Of a DNA stretch of 64,000 nt, positions 60,012-64,000 are shown piece by piece. The stretch is from assembly GCF_002138415.1 (NCBI RefSeq), contig NZ_CP015612.1:2830001-2894000 (forward strand), read 5' to 3'. Every line of letters starts with the position of its first letter. Positions within the stretch are counted from its first letter, which is position 1. Position numbers and translations under genes: made by a program. The stretch comes from Stenotrophomonas maltophilia. Lineage in GTDB: Bacteria; Pseudomonadota; Gammaproteobacteria; Xanthomonadales; Xanthomonadaceae. The notes under the pieces were generated by a model that was given only the letters and a program-made list of their open reading frames with translations, ran no database searches and was not told the DNA's origin.

Positions 60012-60740
60012 CTATCGCGCGCCCGGCGCGAAGCGCGCAACCAGGTCCCAGGCATCGCCGAGGAACACCTGCCGCACGCGGGTGATCGGCTGTTCACCGC
60101 GCCAGGTCAGGCGCTCAATCACCAGACAGGCGGTGCCGGGCTTCACATCGAGCAGCTTGGCGGTGGCGGTATCCGCGCCCCAGGCACTGATGCGGTGCTG
60201 GGCACGGGTCCACGAGACGTTCTGCAGCAGCCAGCTGCCCGGCGCGGTGGTGCTGAAATCGACCTCCAGCACCTCGGGCACGCCCACCGGGCTGATCAGG
60301 CGGTGCTCCAGCGCCAACGGACGGCCATCGGCCAGGTGCAGGCAACGCATCGCCAGCAGCGTCTCCTGGCCCGCCAGCTCCACTTCACCGGCATTGCCGG
60401 CGTCGGCCAGGCGCAGGTCGCGCTGCAGCAGGCGATACGCGTACTGATGACCGCGTGAGCCGACTTCCATCGCGATGTCGGGAATCTCCAGCGCCACCTG
60501 CTCCAGGTGCGGGGGCTGCCGCGCCACGAACGAGCCGGCGCGGCGGCGGCGCTCGATCATGCCGCTCTCGGCCAGTGCGGTCAGCACCTTGTTCACGGTC
60601 ATCCGCGAGCAGCCGTACTGCTCCATCAGCTCGTGCTCGTACGGAATACGGAAGCCCGGCGCCCACTCTCCGCTGAGGATGCGGCTTTCCAGATCACTGC
60701 GGATACGCTGGTTGAGCGTGGCGGACTTGCTGGCCTTCAC
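60012..60740 (-). CDS. hutC: Histidine-utilisation repressor
   Basis: 242 residues from GTG 60740. GntR winged helix (SDLESRILSGEWAPGFRIPY; SRMTVNKVLTALAESG) and a UTRA ligand domain (FSTTAPGSWLLQN; ERLTWRGEQPITRVRQVFL). It represses hut genes until urocanate is present. Downstream of hutF on the minus strand. Confidence 0.94.
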   Translation of the reverse strand: MKASKSATLNQRIRSDLESRILSGEWAPGFRIPYEHELMEQYGCSRMTVNKVLTALAESGMIERRRRAGSFVARQPPHLEQVALEIPDIAMEVGSRGHQYAYRLLQRDLRLADAGNAGEVELAGQETLLAMRCLHLADGRPLALEHRLISPVGVPEVLEVDFSTTAPGSWLLQNVSWTRAQHRISAWGADTATAKLLDVKPGTACLVIERLTWRGEQPITRVRQVFLGDAWDLVARFAPGAR

Positions 60741-60768
60741 GTAATGGGGTCTCGGTGGCGGGAGGCGA

Positions 60769-62139
60769 TCAGCCCAGCACGCCGCGCAGGGCGGCAGCGA
60801 AGGCGGCAGTGATCGCCTCGCGCTGCAGGTGGCGGCCCTCGGCCACGCATTGGCGGCCATGGCGCCAGACCGATCGCAGCGCGCCATTACGTGCGGCGAA
60901 CACCCAGCTGTCAAGCCATGCGTCATCCTGTCGCGCCTGCAGCACGGGGTGCTCTGCATCCAGTTCGACCAGATCGGCACTGGCGCCCACCTGCAGGCCG
61001 GCAGCCACGCCCAGGGCCTGGGCGCCACCGTGCAGTGCGCCTTCAAACAGGAAGCGGCCGCTGCTGCGGGTGGCATCCGGGGCCAGCACATTGCGCCCGC
61101 GCAGAGTCAGCCGCTGACCGTACTCAAGCAAGCGCAGTTCTTCGGCCGCATCGATCAGCACATTGGAATCGGAACCGACACCGAAGCGACCGCCCTCGCG
61201 CGCGAACGCCTGCATCGGGAACAGGCCGTCGCCCAGGTTGGCCTCGGTGATCGGGCACAGGCCGGCCACGGCCCGGCTGGCCACAAGGGCCGCGCGCTCG
61301 TCATCGGTGATGTGGGTGGCATGCACCAGGCACCAGCGCGCATCCACCGGCGCATGGTCGTACAGCCACTGCACCGGGCGCTGGCCGCTCCAGGCCAGGC
61401 AGGCCTCGACTTCACGCACCTGCTCGGCGATATGGATGTGCACCGGGCCGTCGGTCAGCGGCAGCAAGGCACTCAGTTCCTCGCCCGTAACCGCACGCAG
61501 GCTGTGCGGCGCGATGCCGAGCACCGCATCGGGCAGCGTGGCCAATGACGGCTTTGCGGCGTCCAGCAGCTGCGCGAAGCCGTCCACGTCATGGATCAGC
61601 CGCCGCTGCGCAGGGTTCGGTGCCGCCCCGCCGAAATCGGCGTGCGCATAGAACACCGGCAGCAGGGTCAGGCCAATGCCGGTCTGGTCGGCCGCCGCCG
61701 CAACCCGCGCACTCATCTCGGCGCGGTTGGCATAGGCGCGGCCGTCGGCGTCGTGGTGCAGGTAATGGAACTCGCCGACGCGGGTGAAGCCGCTTTCCAG
61801 CATTTCCATGTAGGCCTGGGCGGCAATGGCCTGCACCGCGTCCGGGCGCAGGTGGGCCAGGAAGCGGTACATCAGCTCGCGCCAGCTCCAGAAGCTGTCA
61901 CCGTCGCCGCCGCCGATCTCGGTCAGCCCGGCCATGCCGCGCTGGAAGGCATGGCTGTGCAGGTTGGGCAGGCCCGGCACCAGGATGCCAACGCGAGTGT
62001 CGCCCGCCTGCGCGCCCTGCCCCGTGCTGATCGCCGCGATGCGACCGTCCTGCACCTGCAGGCGGACGTCGCGGGCCCAACCTTGGGCCAGCAGGGCGTG
62101 GGCGGCATGGAAACTGTGCGGGGAACGCGAATCGGACAT
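60769..62139 (-). CDS. hutF: Formimidoylglutamate deiminase
   Basis: 456 residues. Amidohydrolase fold: LVPGLPNLHSHAFQRGMAGL (metal HxH), GPVHIHIAEQVREVEACLAW, LVHATHITDDE and GVGSDSNVLIDAAEELRLL (metal Asp). It converts N-formimino-glutamate to N-formyl-glutamate, the five-step variant of histidine breakdown. Divergent from hutI. Confidence 0.95.
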   Translation of the reverse strand: MSDSRSPHSFHAAHALLAQGWARDVRLQVQDGRIAAISTGQGAQAGDTRVGILVPGLPNLHSHAFQRGMAGLTEIGGGDGDSFWSWRELMYRFLAHLRPDAVQAIAAQAYMEMLESGFTRVGEFHYLHHDADGRAYANRAEMSARVAAAADQTGIGLTLLPVFYAHADFGGAAPNPAQRRLIHDVDGFAQLLDAAKPSLATLPDAVLGIAPHSLRAVTGEELSALLPLTDGPVHIHIAEQVREVEACLAWSGQRPVQWLYDHAPVDARWCLVHATHITDDERAALVASRAVAGLCPITEANLGDGLFPMQAFAREGGRFGVGSDSNVLIDAAEELRLLEYGQRLTLRGRNVLAPDATRSSGRFLFEGALHGGAQALGVAAGLQVGASADLVELDAEHPVLQARQDDAWLDSWVFAARNGALRSVWRHGRQCVAEGRHLQREAITAAFAAALRGVLG

Positions 62140-62164
62140 GGCTGGACAACCCGAAATGGACGCC

Positions 62165-62186
62165 TATATTGTATAGACATATAAGC
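62165..62186. promoter_or_regulatory. Candidate HutC operator between hutF and hutI
   Basis: Imperfect palindrome CTATATTGTATAGACATATA, with core TGTATAGACA. It lies in the 67-base divergent gap. Similar TGTATA-type sites bind HutC in other proteobacteria. Binding inferred. Confidence 0.55.
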
Positions 62187-62206
62187 ACAGCCGCGTTGTG
62201 GATGCC

Positions 62207-63430
62207 ATGCACGTCGATACCCTCTGGTCCAACGTCCACCTGATCACCCTCGATGGCGAGGGGCTGGGTGTCATCCGCGATGGCGTACTCGCCTGCGCCG
62301 ACGGCCGCATCGTCCATGTCGGCGCGGCCGGCAGCGATGCCCAGCTGCAGCCGACCACCCGCATCGACGGCGAAGGCCGCTGGATTTCGCCCGGCCTGAT
62401 CGACTGCCATACCCACCTGGTCTACGCCGGCAACCGCGCCAACGAGTTCGAGCAGCGCCTGCAGGGCGTCAGCTATGCCGAGATCGCCCGTGCCGGCGGC
62501 GGCATCGTCTCCACTGTGCGCGCCACTCGCGCCGCCACGCCGGAACAGCTGGCCAGCGAAAGCCGGCCGCGCCTGCTGGCAATGCGCGCCGAGGGCGTGA
62601 CCACCCTCGAGATCAAGTCCGGCTACGGCCTGACCCTGCCCGACGAGCGCAAGCAGCTGCAGGTCGCACGCGCGCTGGGCGAGGAATGCCGGGTCAATGT
62701 GGTGACCACCTTCCTCGGCGCACACGCGATTCCGCCGGGCCGCGAAGCACAGGAATACACCGACGAGGTGTGCAACGTGATGATTCCGGCCATCGCCGCC
62801 GAAGGCCTGGCCGAAGCGGTGGATGTGTTCTGCGAGAACATCGCGTTCTCGCCGGCACAGGCGCGGCAGGTCTTCGAAGCGGCACGCGCCAACGGGCTGG
62901 CGGTGAAGATCCACGCCGAGCAACTGAGCAACCAGCATGGCGCCGAACTGGCCGCCAGCTTCGGTGCACTGTCGGCCGACCATATCGAACATCTGGACGA
63001 TGCCGGCATTGCCGCGATGGCGGCGGCCGGCACCGTCGCCGTGCTGCTGCCCGGTGCCTTCTATTTCACCCGCGATACCACTCTGCCGCCGATTGCGGCG
63101 CTGCGCGCGGCCGGCGTGCCGCTGGCGCTGGCCACCGACAGCAACCCGGGCACCTCGCCGCTGACCAGCCCGCTGCTGGCGATGAACATGGGCGCCACCC
63201 TGTTCCGCCTGACCGTGGACGAGTGCATCGCCGGCTTCACCCGTGAAGCGGCGCGCGCGCTGGGCCATGGCGAACGCATCGGCCGCCTGGCCGTGGGCCT
63301 GGACTGCGACCTGGCGATCTGGGACATCGACGCCCCCGCCGACCTGGTCTATCGCATTGGATTCAACCCGCTGCACGCGCGCGTGGTGCGCGGACAGCCC
63401 GACCTGCCTGCCTCCTGGAGCAACACATGA
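62207..63430 (+). CDS. hutI: Imidazolonepropionase
   Basis: 407 residues from ATG 62207 (a GTG three codons earlier is in frame). [20 protein letters not shown] (metal HxH), [40 protein letters not shown] and [20 protein letters not shown]. Opens imidazolone-propionate to formimino-glutamate. Stop overlaps the hutH start (ATGA). Confidence 0.97.
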   Translation: MHVDTLWSNVHLITLDGEGLGVIRDGVLACADGRIVHVGAAGSDAQLQPTTRIDGEGRWISPGLIDCHTHLVYAGNRANEFEQRLQGVSYAEIARAGGGIVSTVRATRAATPEQLASESRPRLLAMRAEGVTTLEIKSGYGLTLPDERKQLQVARALGEECRVNVVTTFLGAHAIPPGREAQEYTDEVCNVMIPAIAAEGLAEAVDVFCENIAFSPAQARQVFEAARANGLAVKIHAEQLSNQHGAELAASFGALSADHIEHLDDAGIAAMAAAGTVAVLLPGAFYFTRDTTLPPIAALRAAGVPLALATDSNPGTSPLTSPLLAMNMGATLFRLTVDECIAGFTREAARALGHGERIGRLAVGLDCDLAIWDIDAPADLVYRIGFNPLHARVVRGQPDLPASWSNT

Positions 63431-64000
63431 GCAACACCCTGGTTCTTCGCCCCGGCCATGTCACTCTCGCCCAGTGGCGGCAGGTCTATCGCGGTGCACC
63501 GCTTGCACTGGACCCGGCCGCACTGCCGGTGGTGCGCGCCAGTGCGGCAGCCGTCGCCGCCATCGTCGCCAAGGGCGCGCCCGTATATGGCATCAACACC
63601 GGCTTCGGCAAGTTGGCCAGCGTGCGCATCGAGCGCGAAGACCTGGCCACCCTGCAGCGGAACATCGTGCTCTCGCATGCCGCCGGTGTGGGCGAGCCGA
63701 TGCCGGCCAGCGTAGTGCGCCTGATGATGGCGCTGAAGCTGGTCAGCCTGGCGCAGGGTGCTTCGGGCATCCGCGAGGAAACCCTGCTGCTGCTGGAAGC
63801 GATGCTGGTCAGGGGCGTGCTGCCGGTGGTGCCCGCACAGGGCTCGGTGGGTGCCTCGGGTGACCTGGCGCCGCTCTCGCACCTGGCCAGCGTGATGCTC
63901 GGCGTCGGCGAAGCCTTCATCGGTGACGAACGCCTGCCGGCGGTCGATGCACTGGCACGTGCCGGCCTGCAGCCGATCGAGCTGGGCGCGAAGGAAGGCC
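63427..64000 (+). CDS. hutH: Histidine ammonia-lyase, 3'-truncated by the window
   Basis: 191 residues visible of about 510. Active-site Tyr in [12 protein letters not shown] and the MIO-forming Ala-Ser-Gly triad in [20 protein letters not shown] at residues 143-145. Deaminates histidine to urocanate, the first step, whose product releases HutC. Overlaps hutI. Confidence 0.96.
   Translation, partial: MSNTLVLRPGHVTLAQWRQVYRGAPLALDPAALPVVRASAAAVAAIVAKGAPVYGINTGFGKLASVRIEREDLATLQRNIVLSHAAGVGEPMPASVVRLMMALKLVSLAQGASGIREETLLLLEAMLVRGVLPVVPAQGSVGASGDLAPLSHLASVMLGVGEAFIGDERLPAVDALARAGLQPIELGAKEG

Noticed and set aside
61898..63376. A 492-codon minus-strand frame over hutI
   Set aside because: Shadow of hutI and the hutF 5' end.

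Overview
The window is high-GC gammaproteobacterial DNA of Xanthomonadaceae type, most probably Stenotrophomonas (S. maltophilia group). The evidence is the serS, aroA-pheA-serC and hutC-hutF/hutIH gene sets, plus many short GTAG/CTAC-bounded palindromes of the kind called SMAG repeats. These palindromes fill the intergenic gaps from 46.8 to 60 kb and I saw none from 3.8 to 45.5 kb. This assignment is inference from content, not a database match.

Layout: (1) 1-3.77 kb is host chromosome, with an SF1 helicase cut by the window edge and a signal-peptide protein. (2) 3774-45513 is one complete-looking temperate siphophage prophage of about 41.7 kb, bounded by a 16-bp direct repeat that is the 3' end of a tRNA-Ser(UGA) gene. 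(3) 45.5-64 kb is host chromosome: tRNA-Ser, a DUF4241/ankyrin protein, a LysR regulator with azoR, an SH3-like protein, serS, two TonB-like proteins, aroA-pheA-serC, an FHA protein, PHA-granule proteins, a Mrr-like membrane protein, hicAB, and the histidine-utilisation genes up to a truncated hutH.

Inside the prophage the integrase lies at the left end and an AlpA-like excisionase at the right end, so in the excised circle they sit on either side of attP. The switch is at 39.7 kb: a Cro/YdaS-like gene (minus) faces a CI-like repressor (plus) across three CAC-N5-GTG operators, and two more copies lie before a second plus-strand operon at 40.7 kb. The minus-strand programme runs cro, CII-like, replication initiator (with a five-iteron array inside the gene, a likely origin), a replication-associated protein, a Ref-like nuclease, antiterminator Q, then a tR'-like terminator. 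The late operon follows: endolysin, TM/coiled-coil protein, spanins, HNH, terminase, portal, protease, HK97 capsid, connectors, tail tube, frameshifted tail chaperone, tape measure and tail tip. Six terminator-like hairpins lie in this late transcript, two of them inside genes, as expected if Q-type antitermination is needed to reach the tail genes.

Accessory cargo sits in five places: (a) next to int, an XRE/ImmA-DUF4411 pair; (b) at 7-10.6 kb, small mixed-strand genes including a BLUF-like protein lacking its photoactive residues; (c) in the tail operon, a lipoprotein gene; (d) between lysis and terminase genes, a Gly/Asn-rich beta-strand-repeat protein; (e) at 41.83-43.50 kb, an opposite-strand three-gene block with a membrane protein that appears to have cut short an early gene. 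The last is the best candidate here for an undescribed prophage-borne system.
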